This document shows, one piece after another, positions 30,126 through 39,992 of a stretch of DNA of 64,000 nucleotides; the first letter of the stretch is position 1; the number at the start of each line of letters is the position of its first letter. The notes beneath the pieces were generated by a model. It was not told where the DNA came from. It worked only from the letters and a program-made list of their open reading frames with translations, and did not search any database. Made by a program: the position numbers and the translations under genes. This DNA is from Photobacterium proteolyticum (GTDB taxonomy: Bacteria; Pseudomonadota; Gammaproteobacteria; Enterobacterales; Vibrionaceae). The stretch lies in the NCBI RefSeq assembly GCF_001939735.1, contig NZ_MJIL01000069.1:62001-126000 (forward strand), in the 5' to 3' direction.

Positions 30126-31262
30126 ATGCAAAGCCAGATGTTCTCACCCATAGATCATGCCATGATGCTACGTGCCATTGAGTTGGCAAAACGTGGTCGT
30201 TTTACAACTGCTCCGAACCCCAACGTTGGTTGTGTGATAGCCCATGGCGATAACATTGTCGGAGAAGGCTACCATTACCAGGCTGGCCAGCCGCATGCCG
30301 AAGTGTTTGCGTTACGTGCCGCGGGCGATAAGGCCCGGGGAGCCACTGCCTATGTCACGCTTGAGCCTTGCTCTCACTATGGACGCACTCCGCCGTGTGC
30401 CGAAGCGCTTGTCAAGGCTAAGGTGTCACGGGTTGTGTGCGCGATGGTTGATCCCAATCCGCAAGTGGCAGGGCGCGGTATCGAGATGTTGCAGGTGGCC
30501 GGAATCGAAGTCCAGACCGGTCTGTTTGAAGCTGATGCCCAGGCGCTGAATCCCGGTTTTATCAAACGGATGAAAACCGGGTTGCCTTATGTGCAGCTAA
30601 AGCTGGCATCAAGCCTTGATGGCCGTACGGCGTTATCGAATGGCCAGAGCAAGTGGATCACAGGGGCTGCGGCTCGCGCGGATGTCCAGAGATTTAGGGC
30701 CAGGGCCGGTGCGATCCTTTCAACCAGTGCGACCGTACTGGCCGATGATCCTTCGCTGAATATTCGTTGGGACGAGTTGGGTGACGTGGTACAGCAAGAG
30801 TATCCGCAGTCGGCCGTTCGCCAGCCGTGTCGGGTCGTTATTGATAGCCGGAATCGGGTGACACCGGACCATAAGCTTGTACATTTGCCTGGGCGGACTA
30901 TATTGGCCCGCCGCGAACAGGGTCACGAAGCATGGCCGCAGTCAGTTGAGCAGTTACTGGTACCGGCAACCGAAGCCGGAGGCCCGCTCGATTTGCCAGC
31001 GCTGATGAAGGCACTGTCTGAACAGGATATCAACCATGTCTGGGTGGAGGCTGGTGCCGGACTTGCCGGTGCATTGCTCTCGGCGGGACTGGTTGACGAG
31101 CTGATTATTTACCAGGCACCTAAACTGATGGGAAGTGACAGCCGCGGGCTGGTTGATCTGCAGGGGGTGACGGAGATGTCCCAGGTACCTGAACTGGCTA
31201 TCAGTGATGTTCGGATGGTCGGACCGGATATCCGGATTACCGCCCGAGTCAAACAAGTTTAA
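30126..31262 (+). CDS. ribD: Bifunctional riboflavin deaminase/reductase RibD
   Basis: RibD carries out steps two and three of riboflavin synthesis: deamination of the pyrimidinone from GTP and reduction of its ribosyl side chain with NADPH. The 378-residue protein has the N-terminal zinc deaminase domain (QPHAEVFALR; PCSHYGRTPPC) and the C-terminal reductase domain (VQLKLASSLDGRTA onward). The start is uncertain: ATG at 30126 or the in-frame ATG at 30138, neither with a strong ribosome site. It lies 44 bp after nrdR and 25 bp before ribE. Confidence 0.96.
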   Translation: MQSQMFSPIDHAMMLRAIELAKRGRFTTAPNPNVGCVIAHGDNIVGEGYHYQAGQPHAEVFALRAAGDKARGATAYVTLEPCSHYGRTPPCAEALVKAKVSRVVCAMVDPNPQVAGRGIEMLQVAGIEVQTGLFEADAQALNPGFIKRMKTGLPYVQLKLASSLDGRTALSNGQSKWITGAAARADVQRFRARAGAILSTSATVLADDPSLNIRWDELGDVVQQEYPQSAVRQPCRVVIDSRNRVTPDHKLVHLPGRTILARREQGHEAWPQSVEQLLVPATEAGGPLDLPALMKALSEQDINHVWVEAGAGLAGALLSAGLVDELIIYQAPKLMGSDSRGLVDLQGVTEMSQVPELAISDVRMVGPDIRITARVKQV

Positions 31263-31287
31263 CGAGCAACTCAAGGAATTTTAATTC

Positions 31288-31944
31288 ATGTTTACTGGCA
31301 TTATCGAAGCTGTAGGTACGATTACGGCCCTGACACCGAAAGGTGCTGATATTTCTGTCACGGTCGATTCCGGCAAGCTCGATTTATCTGATGTTAAATT
31401 GGGTGACAGTATTGCAACCAATGGGGTATGCCTGACCGTCGTTGAGTTGACCGGTAGCGGTTATATTGCCGATCTGTCGCTGGAAACCCTAAAGCGTACC
31501 GCCTTTGCTGGTTACAAGGCCGGGCAGAAGGCCAACCTGGAAAAAGCGATGTTGCCGACGACCCGTTTCGGCGGCCATATGGTTTCCGGTCATGTTGATG
31601 ACGTAGCTGAAATTATTGAACGTACCCATACCGGGCGAGCGATCGAGTTCTGGGTGAGAGCACCTGAGCATCTGGCAAAATATATTTCGGAGAAAGGTTC
31701 GGTATCCGTCGATGGTATCAGCCTGACCGTCAACGCGATCCGAGGCAATGAGTTCAAACTGACAATTGTGCCGCATACCGCGGCGGAAACGACAATGGAA
31801 TCTTTTAAAGCGGGACGTAAAGTCAACCTTGAGGTTGATGTGATTGCCCGCTACCTAGAGCGTTTGATGCTAGGTGAGAAAGCAGCAGATAAAAAGTCTG
31901 AAGTTACCATGGACCTACTGGCTAAAACTGGGTTCTTAGGATAG
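31288..31944 (+). CDS. ribE: Riboflavin synthase, alpha subunit
   Basis: This enzyme dismutates two 6,7-dimethyl-8-ribityllumazine molecules into riboflavin and a pyrimidinedione that is recycled. It is called ribC in E. coli. The 218-residue protein begins with the family signature MFTGIIEAVGTI and contains two lumazine-binding repeats, each with an NGVCLTV or DGISLTV motif. AAGGAATTTT precedes the ATG. It is followed 23 bp later by ribBX. Confidence 0.97.
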   Translation: MFTGIIEAVGTITALTPKGADISVTVDSGKLDLSDVKLGDSIATNGVCLTVVELTGSGYIADLSLETLKRTAFAGYKAGQKANLEKAMLPTTRFGGHMVSGHVDDVAEIIERTHTGRAIEFWVRAPEHLAKYISEKGSVSVDGISLTVNAIRGNEFKLTIVPHTAAETTMESFKAGRKVNLEVDVIARYLERLMLGEKAADKKSEVTMDLLAKTGFLG

Positions 31945-31967
31945 AGCATTAGGATAAGGGTATTGTT

Positions 31968-33071
31968 ATGGCGTTAAGCAGTGCAAAAGAAATAATCGAA
32001 GATATCCGCCTGGGTAAGATGGTTATCCTCATGGATGATGAAGATCGCGAGAATGAAGGCGATCTGATCATGGCATCAGAGAAAATCACGCCTGAAGCGG
32101 TGAACTTTATGGCGACCAACGGCCGGGGCCTGATTTGCCTGACCTTGACCCAGACGCGCTGCAAGCAGCTTAACCTGCCGCTGATGGTGCAGGATAATAC
32201 CGAGCAGTTCAGTACCAATTTTACAGTATCGATTGAGGCGGCCGAGGGAGTGACTACCGGGATCTCTGCGGCAGACCGTGCCCGTACCGTTCAGGCGGCG
32301 GTGGCTGAAAATGCCACGGCGGCTGATATTGTCATGCCGGGACACATCTTTCCGCTAATGGCTCAGGAAGGCGGTGTGCTTGCACGCGCCGGCCATACCG
32401 AAGCCGGTTGTGATGTTGCCCGCCTGGCGGGCTTGGAGCCATCGAGTGTTATCGTTGAGATCCTCAATGAAGACGGCACGATGGCTCGTCGTCCTGACTT
32501 GGAAGTGTTTGCCGAAAAACACGGTCTGAAACTGGGTACCATTGCCGATCTTATCGAATACCGTAACAACAACGAAACGACGATTGAACGTGTGGCGGAA
32601 TGCCGACTGCCGACAGAGTTTGGCGAGTTCGACATGATCACCTACCGTGATACGATCGACAATGAAATTCATTATGCACTGCGCAAGGGTGATGTAGTAC
32701 CCGAGTCATCGACATTGGTTCGTGTTCACCTGCAAGATACGTTCAAAGATATTCTTCACTCGGGCGCGTCGCAGTGGACCTTGCCTGCAGCCATGAAGCG
32801 TATTGCTGACGAGGGCGGTGTGCTGGTGGTACTGAGCAAGCATGAGCCGCAAGAAGCGGTGATCACCAAGCTGAAACAGCTGGCTGCACAGGAAGAGGGC
32901 AAACCGGTGGTGAAGCTGAATCCGAAAGATCAGTCTCGTCAGGTGGGCGTGGGCTCTCAGATCCTATCGGACCTGGGTGTGTCGAAAATGCGGCTGCTGT
33001 CGTCTTCTACCCAGCGTTACCATTCACTGTCAGGCTTTGGCTTGGAAGTCGTTGAGTATATCTGCGAGTAA
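31968..33071 (+). CDS. ribBX: DHBP synthase fused to degenerate GTP cyclohydrolase II-like domain (RibBX)
   Basis: The N-terminal half (about 1-205) is an intact 3,4-dihydroxy-2-butanone-4-phosphate synthase: [10 protein letters not shown], the GISAADRA loop and [13 protein letters not shown] are present. It makes the four-carbon precursor of lumazine. The C-terminal half aligns in order with GTP cyclohydrolase II, but where that enzyme has the zinc cysteines (SECLTGD and CDCG) this protein reads VHLQDTFKD and SGASQWT. The RQEGRGIGL-type catalytic segment is also gone, and the end is shorter. It is therefore the RibBX type and cannot open GTP; a separate ribA must exist. Length is 367 residues. 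Confidence 0.9.
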   Translation: MALSSAKEIIEDIRLGKMVILMDDEDRENEGDLIMASEKITPEAVNFMATNGRGLICLTLTQTRCKQLNLPLMVQDNTEQFSTNFTVSIEAAEGVTTGISAADRARTVQAAVAENATAADIVMPGHIFPLMAQEGGVLARAGHTEAGCDVARLAGLEPSSVIVEILNEDGTMARRPDLEVFAEKHGLKLGTIADLIEYRNNNETTIERVAECRLPTEFGEFDMITYRDTIDNEIHYALRKGDVVPESSTLVRVHLQDTFKDILHSGASQWTLPAAMKRIADEGGVLVVLSKHEPQEAVITKLKQLAAQEEGKPVVKLNPKDQSRQVGVGSQILSDLGVSKMRLLSSSTQRYHSLSGFGLEVVEYICE

Positions 33072-33082
33072 ATCAGTAGACG

Positions 33083-33108
33083 GGCCAGTATCGACTGGCC
33101 TGTTTTTT
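33083..33108 (+). terminator. Terminator after ribBX
   Basis: GGCCAGT-ATCG-ACTGGCC followed by TGTTTTTT. It separates ribBX from ribH. Confidence 0.88.
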
Positions 33109-33302
33109 CTTTCTCCTGTTGCTGCTTAGTTGCAGGACAGGAGGTTATTTTGATAATACCGGCGAGAAATACGCGCTTATCACCTGCTATGACCGATTAT
33201 TCATTCACCCTGAGCTGGTGAGATGTCAATTGGTATAACTTTTAAAGTGTGATAGACTCCCGCGGTTTCTCAAACCGGAAAGACATAGTCACAGGAAGGC
33301 CC

Positions 33303-33773
33303 ATGAAGGTAATTGAAGGCGCCATCGCGGCACCAAACGCAAAAGTTGCTATCGTAATCGCACGCTTCAACAGCTTTATCAACGAAAGCCTGCTTTCAGG
33401 TGCGTTGGACGCACTGAAACGTCAAGGTCAGGTAAGCGATGACAATATCACTGTTGTTCGTTGCCCTGGTGCATACGAGCTTCCACTGGTTGCCCAGCAG
33501 GTTGCCAAGAGCGATCGTTACGATGCTATCGTGGCGCTAGGCTCTGTGATCCGTGGCGGTACGCCACACTTTGATTATGTTGCCGGTGAGTGTAATAAAG
33601 GTCTGGCGCAGATCGCTCTTGAGTTCAATACTCCGGTAGCGTTCGGTGTTCTGACTGTAGATTCAATCGAACAAGCCATTGAGCGTGCCGGTACCAAGGC
33701 TGGTAATAAAGGGGCAGAGGCTGCACTAAGCGCGCTTGAAATGGTTAATGTCCTGTCCCAAATCGAATCCTAA
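33303..33773 (+). CDS. ribH: 6,7-dimethyl-8-ribityllumazine synthase
   Basis: RibH condenses the pyrimidinedione with dihydroxybutanone phosphate to form lumazine, usually inside an icosahedral shell. The 156-residue protein has the expected family length and motifs [20 protein letters not shown] and GTPHFDYV, whose histidine is catalytic. The ATG at 33303 follows AGGAAGG; the in-frame extension to 33249 is not family-like. A terminator and 230 bp separate it from ribBX, so it probably begins the ribH-nusB unit; its stop codon overlaps the nusB start. Confidence 0.97.
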   Translation: MKVIEGAIAAPNAKVAIVIARFNSFINESLLSGALDALKRQGQVSDDNITVVRCPGAYELPLVAQQVAKSDRYDAIVALGSVIRGGTPHFDYVAGECNKGLAQIALEFNTPVAFGVLTVDSIEQAIERAGTKAGNKGAEAALSALEMVNVLSQIES

Positions 33774-34240
33774 TGGGGGTTACTGTGAAACCAGCCGCAC
33801 GTCGAAATGCACGTCACTTTGCTATCCAAGCTATTTATTCTTGGCAGATCACTAAGGGTAATGTTGCCGATATCGAGCAACACTTCCTTTCTGGCGATAA
33901 ATTTGAAGAAGAAGAGCACCAGGCTGAAGCGCCTGAGCTGGCAGCACCGCATACTGACGTTGCTTACTTCCGTGACCTGTTTACAGGTGTGGTTCTGAAC
34001 CATCAGGAACTGGACAGCAAAATGCGTCCGTACCTGTCTCGTCCGCTACAGGACCTGGATCAGATGGAACTTGCGCTGCTTCGTCTTGCTATGTATGAGA
34101 TGACCAAGCGTGATGATGTACCATACAAAGTGGTGATCAACGAAGCTATCGAATTGGCCAAGGCCTTCGGTGCGGAAGATAGCCATAAGTTTGTAAACGG
34201 TGTGCTGGATAAAGCGGCACCGACACTTCGCAAGAAGTAA
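33773..34240 (+). CDS. nusB: Transcription antitermination factor NusB
   Basis: NusB binds boxA RNA with NusE (S10) and supports antitermination of rRNA operons. The 155-residue all-helical protein starts [14 protein letters not shown]; its ATG overlaps the ribH stop (TAATG), indicating translational coupling. A GTG four codons later is an alternative. The C-terminal segment [13 protein letters not shown]...FVNGVLDK is diagnostic. A terminator follows before thiL. Confidence 0.97.
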   Translation: MGVTVKPAARRNARHFAIQAIYSWQITKGNVADIEQHFLSGDKFEEEEHQAEAPELAAPHTDVAYFRDLFTGVVLNHQELDSKMRPYLSRPLQDLDQMELALLRLAMYEMTKRDDVPYKVVINEAIELAKAFGAEDSHKFVNGVLDKAAPTLRKK

Positions 34241-34258
34241 TCGAATACGATTCTAGAG

Positions 34259-34281
34259 GGCCAGCTTAGCTGGCCTTTTTT
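34259..34281 (+). terminator. Terminator-like hairpin between nusB and thiL
   Basis: GGCCAGC-TTA-GCTGGCC followed by T6, only 24 bp before the thiL start. It would attenuate thiL-pgpA expression unless bypassed. Confidence 0.8.
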
Positions 34282-34304
34282 CTGTCTTTAATTTGAAAAA
34301 CAGT

Positions 34305-35279
34305 ATGGCTAGTAACGAATTTGACCTTATTGCTCGGTATTTTGAGCACCAGAAAGTAAACCGCCGTGATGTCGCCTTGTCCATCGGTGATGATTGTGCC
34401 CTGCTGGAGGTGCCGGACGGCAGCCAGCTGGCTGTCAGCACAGACTCACTGGTAGCAGGTACTCACTTTTTGGCTGATGCTGATCCGGCGCTGGTAGCCC
34501 ATAAAGCTTTGGCCTCGAACCTGAGCGATCTGGCAGCCATGGGGGCAACGCCGGCCTGGGTTTCTCTGGCATTGACCTTGCCTTCCCCGGATGAAAGTTG
34601 GCTACGCCAGTTTTGCCAGGGCTTTTTTGCACTGGCTGACTATTACAATGTTCAGCTGGTGGGTGGCGATACCACTAAAGGTCCGTTGAGCATTACGATT
34701 ACCGTGCATGGCTTTGTTCCCAAGGGGAAAGCGCTCACCCGCAGTGGGGCAAGCTCAGGTGACTGGGTCTATGTCACCGGTAATTTGGGGGATAGCGCCG
34801 CCGGGCTTGCCTTGCTGCTTGGCGAGAAGACGGTGAGTGACCCGCAGTTACAAAAAACTTTGCTTGATCGCCATTACAAGGCGCAACCCCGGATTTTGGC
34901 CGGACAGGCACTGCGCGGGATAGCCTCGGCAGCCTTGGATATTTCCGACGGCTTGATTTCTGATCTCGGCCACATACTGAAGCGCTCCGGGCTGGCAGCC
35001 AGCATTGAGGTTGATAAACTGCCGCTGTCACCAGAGCTGTGCTTGTTTGAGTCTGACAGGGACAAGGCTCTGCAGCTGGCGCTGGGCAGTGGCGAAGAAT
35101 ACGAGCTCTGCTTTACGGTTCCCGAGCAGAACCGTGGAGCAATCGATACGACTCTGGCACACTGTGGCGTCAAGGCGACCTGTATCGGTCAGTTGCGCCC
35201 GGGCCGGGGGGTCACGCTGATCAGGGCTGATCAGCCGCTTGACTGGCAGTTGTATGGCTATGATCATTTTGCGGAGTAG
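34305..35279 (+). CDS. thiL: Thiamine-monophosphate kinase
   Basis: ThiL phosphorylates thiamine monophosphate to the active cofactor thiamine diphosphate. The 324-residue protein belongs to the PurM/ThiL fold: SIGDDCALLEVP, STDSLVAGTHF, GGDTTKGP and ALDISDGLISDLGHI are all present. The ATG at 34305 is the natural start although its ribosome site is weak; it lies just behind a terminator hairpin. pgpA begins 4 bases after its stop. Thiamine diphosphate is needed by Dxs, encoded nearby. Confidence 0.96.
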   Translation: MASNEFDLIARYFEHQKVNRRDVALSIGDDCALLEVPDGSQLAVSTDSLVAGTHFLADADPALVAHKALASNLSDLAAMGATPAWVSLALTLPSPDESWLRQFCQGFFALADYYNVQLVGGDTTKGPLSITITVHGFVPKGKALTRSGASSGDWVYVTGNLGDSAAGLALLLGEKTVSDPQLQKTLLDRHYKAQPRILAGQALRGIASAALDISDGLISDLGHILKRSGLAASIEVDKLPLSPELCLFESDRDKALQLALGSGEEYELCFTVPEQNRGAIDTTLAHCGVKATCIGQLRPGRGVTLIRADQPLDWQLYGYDHFAE

Positions 35280-35282
35280 TAA

Positions 35283-35768
35283 GTGGGAAATCCTAAAGAG
35301 AATATCAACCTGACAAACCCTTGGCATTTGCTGGCAACAGGGTTCGGTAGTGGCTTGTCACCAGTTATACCGGGAACCATGGGCACTGTGGCGGCCATCC
35401 CTTTTTATCTATTGATGGTTAAGCTCCCTTTTGTGGCTTATTTGGTTATCACGGTAGTCGCGGCGTTGGTCGGTATTATCATTTGTCAGAAAACTTCGGA
35501 TGATATGGGGGTTCACGACCACGGCAGTATCGTCTGGGATGAGTTTGTCGGTTTCTGGATCACCATGGCCGTCGCCCCGGTAGCGAGCTGGGAATGGATA
35601 CTGACAGGTTTTGTCCTGTTCCGTTTCTTTGACATGGTCAAGCCGTGGCCGATTAGCTGGTTGGATAAACATGTCCATGGCGGTCTGGGGATTATGGTAG
35701 ATGATATCCTGGCAGGCTTTATGGCAATGATTGCCCTGTGGGGAGTCGGTTACTGGATGGGCTGGTAG
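35283..35768 (+). CDS. pgpA: Phosphatidylglycerophosphatase A
   Basis: PgpA removes phosphate from phosphatidylglycerophosphate to make phosphatidylglycerol in the inner membrane. The 161-residue protein has the family motifs GFGSGLSPVIPGTMGT, WDEFVGFW and the C-terminal DDILAGFMA, with about four hydrophobic segments. It starts with GTG 4 bases after thiL, so the pair is translationally coupled. A strong terminator follows. Confidence 0.96.
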   Translation: MGNPKENINLTNPWHLLATGFGSGLSPVIPGTMGTVAAIPFYLLMVKLPFVAYLVITVVAALVGIIICQKTSDDMGVHDHGSIVWDEFVGFWITMAVAPVASWEWILTGFVLFRFFDMVKPWPISWLDKHVHGGLGIMVDDILAGFMAMIALWGVGYWMGW

Positions 35769-35800
35769 AACAAGCCTGGATCCTGATAACAGAAATTTTA

Positions 35801-35825
35801 GCCGCGCAATAGCGCGGCTTTTTTG
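35801..35825 (+). terminator. Terminator after pgpA
   Basis: GCCGCGC-AATA-GCGCGGC followed by T7. Confidence 0.92.
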
Positions 35826-35909
35826 TAGATAAACCGGCTTTAAATCAACCCGCTAAAAATTGTTCGTCTAGGCTTTATTAAGGTTTTCAGAACAACTGAG
35901 TGGTGAGCT

Positions 35910-38057
35910 ATGCTGTGGCACGGGTTGGGGTTAGTTGCAGGCTTATTGTTGGCCTATCAGGCCTATGCGCAAATTTATCCCTCGACAGGGGCAGCCTGGG
36001 TGTTGCCGGGAAGCTGGGATGAGCCGTTGGCTACATCGTTCTTCAACACGACCCAGGACGTGAAAGACTGGGAGGCAAGCCATGCTGATATTATCTTTGG
36101 CGGTATGCAGGATGTTGATGTTAACCGGCAGACCATTGCAGTGGGTTATATCTATAGCCAGAAGCTGGACTGCCGGCCGGGAAAACAGTCAGCATGGCTA
36201 AACAAGCAGGCGGCTTTGTCCGGGGTTGATATGGAAGACGGTTTCATGCATTTTGCCGAAGATACTTTGCTGGCGGTTGATAATCCAAGCTCCGGTATGG
36301 ATTATCTGCTCAAAGGCCAGCCCTATCACTTGCTGCTGGTACGCAATAATCAGTTTTCTACTGCGCGTTTGCCGCTGACTCTTCAGCCCGGCGACGAGGT
36401 GATCCTCTTCTCTTCCTACCCGCTTGATGCCCTTGAGCTTGTTGCTGACGGCTCTCCTTTGCTAAAACGCAACCTGACCGATGAGAATGGAAATGTGGCT
36501 GGCTGGAAAAAAATGAAGGTTGACTGGTCGCATTCCGATTTGGGGGCAGCTTCTGAGCAGTTGCCAATCTTTGATGGAGGAGATTCTCAGGGTGAAAGCC
36601 TTCTAGGACAAAAAATACTGACTGGCAATCTTGAGTATAAAAAAGCTTGGCACAGTGCATGGCCGTATTATCAGCAACGTAAACTCAATAGCGGAAATAT
36701 TGGCTTGGATAACGGCTTAAAGACATGGATGGTTAAGCTCGCCTGGCCGGATGAGACTCGGCTCAGCGCGCTACGTATTAAGCCGTGGCTGCGGCTCGAT
36801 GCCAAACAGTTGCGGATCCCCGGTTGGGACAGAGCCAATGATCAGGACGGTGACGGATATGTGAGTGATGTCGAGTTTAGCGAGCGTCCCAATACCAAGG
36901 CCAGTGCTCGCTTCAGGCATCAGGCACGCCTGATACCGGCCAGCAATATGTGGCCGGGTACCTGCTGGTACCGAGTGAGTTTTGTTAATGATGCTTTTAA
37001 TGAGGTGCATGCCAATTGGTATCGTCATGACTGGCTGCGGCAGGGGTTAAGCGGGGCATACAATGATGATATGGCCAAGCTGCTCGACAGCAATCAGTTC
37101 AGCGTCCACGAGGGTGGACAGCTCAGCGAGCTGCCATTCAAGGCAGGTACGACAGATGCGGCAACAGAGTATGCCAAGCAACTGGCCGATTTTTTGCTCC
37201 GGGTGAAAAAGAAAACGCAAACCACTTGGTTGGCTGCGAATATCTCGGAGATCAACCTCTGGCATTATTCGGTATGGCCGGTGCAGTTGCGTGATGTCAT
37301 TGATCTCTGGTTGCGGGAACATTATCTCACCCCGGCGATGGGTTTGCAGAAGATGCAGCGTGCCTGGGAGACTTTTGCGTTGGCCAAGGCTGGTGACAAG
37401 AGTGTCATCATGGCGTCGGTGAAAGGGGGACGCAGCGAGCTGGCCCCTTCTTCTGATCTTGCCTGGCAGCGGGATATAGAAACCGGGCTGGCCCAATACT
37501 ACTTTTTTAACCTGCCCGGCTATACCTTTTTCCACAGTTGGAACCAAACCTATTTTTATGGCAGTGGCAATACGACGTTGCGAAACTGGTACCGGCAGGG
37601 AGTACCGAAAAACTGGGTATACCAGCCGACGGGAATGCTGGAAATTGATATCGGCCGGCCAGTTAATATCCCTAAAGGGCACAAGGCGGTGATCTGGGAA
37701 AACAAGGGCGATAAGGCAAAAACATCGGCATCGATGATATCGGATATTGCGCTGAAACCGGCAAACTGGTTCTGGCTTTACCGCTCCGGCTGGTTTGGAG
37801 ATTTTCCCCGGGAAGGAGTGATTGCACGCCGTTACAGCGAAGGCTTGGTTGTTTACCGGGCCGTTAAGGAAAGAAACCAGAAAGGTTTTTTGCTGGCCAA
37901 ACCCATGCGGATATCCCTGCCGGGAGAGTATCAGCGTATAAACTATGACGGTTCGCTGGGGGAGCCTATGCGCTATATCGAGCTGGGGGGGTACGAGGGG
38001 GCGGTACTGAAAAAGGTTCCCTGGCCCAATGTGACGGTGGTCGGGGAGAGCTTCTAA
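35910..38057 (+). CDS. Secreted protein of unknown function, 715 residues, with EF-hand loop
   Basis: I do not recognise this family with confidence. An N-terminal signal peptide (MLWHGLGLVAGLLLAYQAYA) predicts export, with cleavage near residue 20. A canonical calcium-binding EF-hand loop, DQDGDGYVSDVE, spans residues 311-322. The region after it (about 330-480) alternates hydrophobic strands and acidic ends (GAYNDDM, ANISEINLW) in a way that recalls TIM-barrel glycoside-hydrolase-like proteins, and it is rich in Trp and Tyr, as carbohydrate-acting proteins often are. Hydrolase function is inference only. It sits between pgpA and dxs, which are close neighbours in related genomes, so it looks like a lineage-specific insertion with no partner gene. 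Confidence 0.75.
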   Translation: MLWHGLGLVAGLLLAYQAYAQIYPSTGAAWVLPGSWDEPLATSFFNTTQDVKDWEASHADIIFGGMQDVDVNRQTIAVGYIYSQKLDCRPGKQSAWLNKQAALSGVDMEDGFMHFAEDTLLAVDNPSSGMDYLLKGQPYHLLLVRNNQFSTARLPLTLQPGDEVILFSSYPLDALELVADGSPLLKRNLTDENGNVAGWKKMKVDWSHSDLGAASEQLPIFDGGDSQGESLLGQKILTGNLEYKKAWHSAWPYYQQRKLNSGNIGLDNGLKTWMVKLAWPDETRLSALRIKPWLRLDAKQLRIPGWDRANDQDGDGYVSDVEFSERPNTKASARFRHQARLIPASNMWPGTCWYRVSFVNDAFNEVHANWYRHDWLRQGLSGAYNDDMAKLLDSNQFSVHEGGQLSELPFKAGTTDAATEYAKQLADFLLRVKKKTQTTWLAANISEINLWHYSVWPVQLRDVIDLWLREHYLTPAMGLQKMQRAWETFALAKAGDKSVIMASVKGGRSELAPSSDLAWQRDIETGLAQYYFFNLPGYTFFHSWNQTYFYGSGNTTLRNWYRQGVPKNWVYQPTGMLEIDIGRPVNIPKGHKAVIWENKGDKAKTSASMISDIALKPANWFWLYRSGWFGDFPREGVIARRYSEGLVVYRAVKERNQKGFLLAKPMRISLPGEYQRINYDGSLGEPMRYIELGGYEGAVLKKVPWPNVTVVGESF

Positions 38058-38107
38058 CACCCGAACCCGGCTGCCAAGAAAGCTACCGGGCCAGGGCGTT
38101 ATCTTTG

Positions 38108-39967
38108 TTAGTCGATGTAGGCTTTTACCTGCTTCTCGATGCCCGGACCATCAATGCCGAGCTGGGCATGGAGTTCCGCCTGAGTGCCTTGTTCGATAAA
38201 GCGATCCGGCAGGCCGATGTTCAGTACCGGCTTGAGCACTTTTCGCTTCATCAGGAACTCGTTCACACCGCTCCCGGCACCACCGGCAATGGCATTCTCC
38301 TCGACGGTGACCAAGGTGTCGTGGGTTGCCGCCAGCTCCAGGATCAACGCCTCGTCGAGAGGCTTGACGAAACGCATATCAGCCACGGTCGCGTTAAGAT
38401 TTTCAGCCGCTTCCAGCGCATAGCTCAGGGTGGTTCCGAAGTTGAGGATAGCGATTTTCTCACCTTGACGGCGAACAATCCCTTTCCCTATCTCCATGGC
38501 GGTCATTTCGCGATTCGGCACGACGCCGGTACCGCTGCCGCGCGGGTAGCGTACCGCACTCGGCCCCTGATGCTGGTGGCCGGTATAGAGCATCTGGCGA
38601 CATTCGTTTTCGTCACTTGGCGCCATGATCACCATATTGGGGATACAGCGCATGAAGCTCAGGTCAAACGAACCTTGGTGCGTCTGCCCGTCGGCACCGA
38701 CCAGGCCGCCGCGGTCAATGGCAAACATAACCGGTAAATCCATGATCGCGATATCGTGGATCAGCTGATCATAGCCGCGCTGCAAGAAGGTTGAATAGAT
38801 GGCAACAACCGGGTGGTAGCCACCGATAGCCATGCCTGTTGCCAGAGTCACTGCATGTTGCTCGGCAATGGCAACATCAAAGTACTGCTCGGGGAACGCT
38901 TTCGAGAACCGAACCATGCCAGAGCCTTCGCGCATGGCCGGGGTAATCGCCATTAGCTTGCTGTCTTGCTCGGCCATGTCGCATAGCCAGTCGCCAAAGA
39001 TATTGGAGAACGTTGGTTGGCTCTTGGTTTTCGGAATCGGGTTCTGGGTCAGATCAAACTTCGGTACGGCGTGATAGTTAATCGGATCCGCTTCGGCCGG
39101 GGCATAGCCCTTGCCTTTCTTGGTCATGATATGAAGGAACTGCGGCCCTTTGAGGTTACGCATGTTCTTCAGGGTATTGACCAGTTCATCGACGTCATGG
39201 CCATCGACAGGGCCGATATAATTAAAACCAAGCTCCTCGAACATGGTGCCGGGAACAACCATGCCTTTGATATGCTCTTCAGCGCGCTTGACCAGTTCCT
39301 TGATCGGCGGCGCACCAGACAGTACTTTCTTTCCGCCTTCACGAATGGTGGTATATAGGCTACCGGACAACAAGCGCGCAAGGTGGTTATTCATTGCACC
39401 CACGTTTTCTGAAATCGACATCTCGTTGTCGTTCAGGATCACTAGCATATCCGAGTGGACATCACCGGCATGGTTCATCGCTTCAAATGCCATCCCGGCA
39501 GTGATAGCGCCATCGCCGATCACGCTGACTACTTTGCGGCCGAGGCCTTCTTTTTCCGCGGCAATCGCCATCCCCAGTCCGGCACTGATTGATGTTGACG
39601 AGTGGCCGACGGATAGAACGTCATATTCGCTCTCTTCACGCCACGGGAATGGGTGGATTCCGTCTTTCTGACGGATCGTCGACATCGCCTCGCGGCGGCC
39701 GGTAAGTATTTTGTGCGGGTATGCCTGGTGTCCGACGTCCCAGATGAGGTGATCGAACGGTGTGTTGTAGACATAGTGCAGGGCAACCGTCAGCTCGACG
39801 GCACCAAGGCCGGAGGCAAAGTGACCGCTGCTTTGGCTTACTGACTTCAGTAAGTAGGTACGTAGCTCGTCGCAGACAGCTGGTAGACTGTCGACTGGCA
39901 ACAAGCGGAGTTCATCTGGAGTGTTTGCCAGAGCCAGATGAGGGTATTTTGAAATATCCAGTGTCAT
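38108..39967 (-). CDS. dxs: 1-deoxy-D-xylulose-5-phosphate synthase
   Basis: Dxs makes DXP from pyruvate and glyceraldehyde 3-phosphate, the first step of the MEP isoprenoid pathway, using thiamine diphosphate. The 619-residue transketolase-like protein has the ThDP-binding [15 protein letters not shown]...[10 protein letters not shown] segment, the pyrimidine-domain [12 protein letters not shown], and the C-terminal transketolase domain. It is the last gene of the xseB-ispA-dxs unit on this strand, 25 bp after ispA. Confidence 0.98.
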   Translation of the reverse strand: MTLDISKYPHLALANTPDELRLLPVDSLPAVCDELRTYLLKSVSQSSGHFASGLGAVELTVALHYVYNTPFDHLIWDVGHQAYPHKILTGRREAMSTIRQKDGIHPFPWREESEYDVLSVGHSSTSISAGLGMAIAAEKEGLGRKVVSVIGDGAITAGMAFEAMNHAGDVHSDMLVILNDNEMSISENVGAMNNHLARLLSGSLYTTIREGGKKVLSGAPPIKELVKRAEEHIKGMVVPGTMFEELGFNYIGPVDGHDVDELVNTLKNMRNLKGPQFLHIMTKKGKGYAPAEADPINYHAVPKFDLTQNPIPKTKSQPTFSNIFGDWLCDMAEQDSKLMAITPAMREGSGMVRFSKAFPEQYFDVAIAEQHAVTLATGMAIGGYHPVVAIYSTFLQRGYDQLIHDIAIMDLPVMFAIDRGGLVGADGQTHQGSFDLSFMRCIPNMVIMAPSDENECRQMLYTGHQHQGPSAVRYPRGSGTGVVPNREMTAMEIGKGIVRRQGEKIAILNFGTTLSYALEAAENLNATVADMRFVKPLDEALILELAATHDTLVTVEENAIAGGAGSGVNEFLMKRKVLKPVLNIGLPDRFIEQGTQAELHAQLGIDGPGIEKQVKAYID

Positions 39968-39992
39968 AACATTTCGGCGCTTTTACTGTTTT

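Noticed and set aside
33072-33302. FMN riboswitch before ribH
   Set aside because: The conserved FMN-aptamer blocks (such as AGGGGCAGGGTGAAATTCCC-like sequence) are absent.
36358-38060. Long minus-strand frames opposite the 715-residue gene
   Set aside because: They are antisense shadows without start signals; the plus strand has a signal peptide and consistent coding character.
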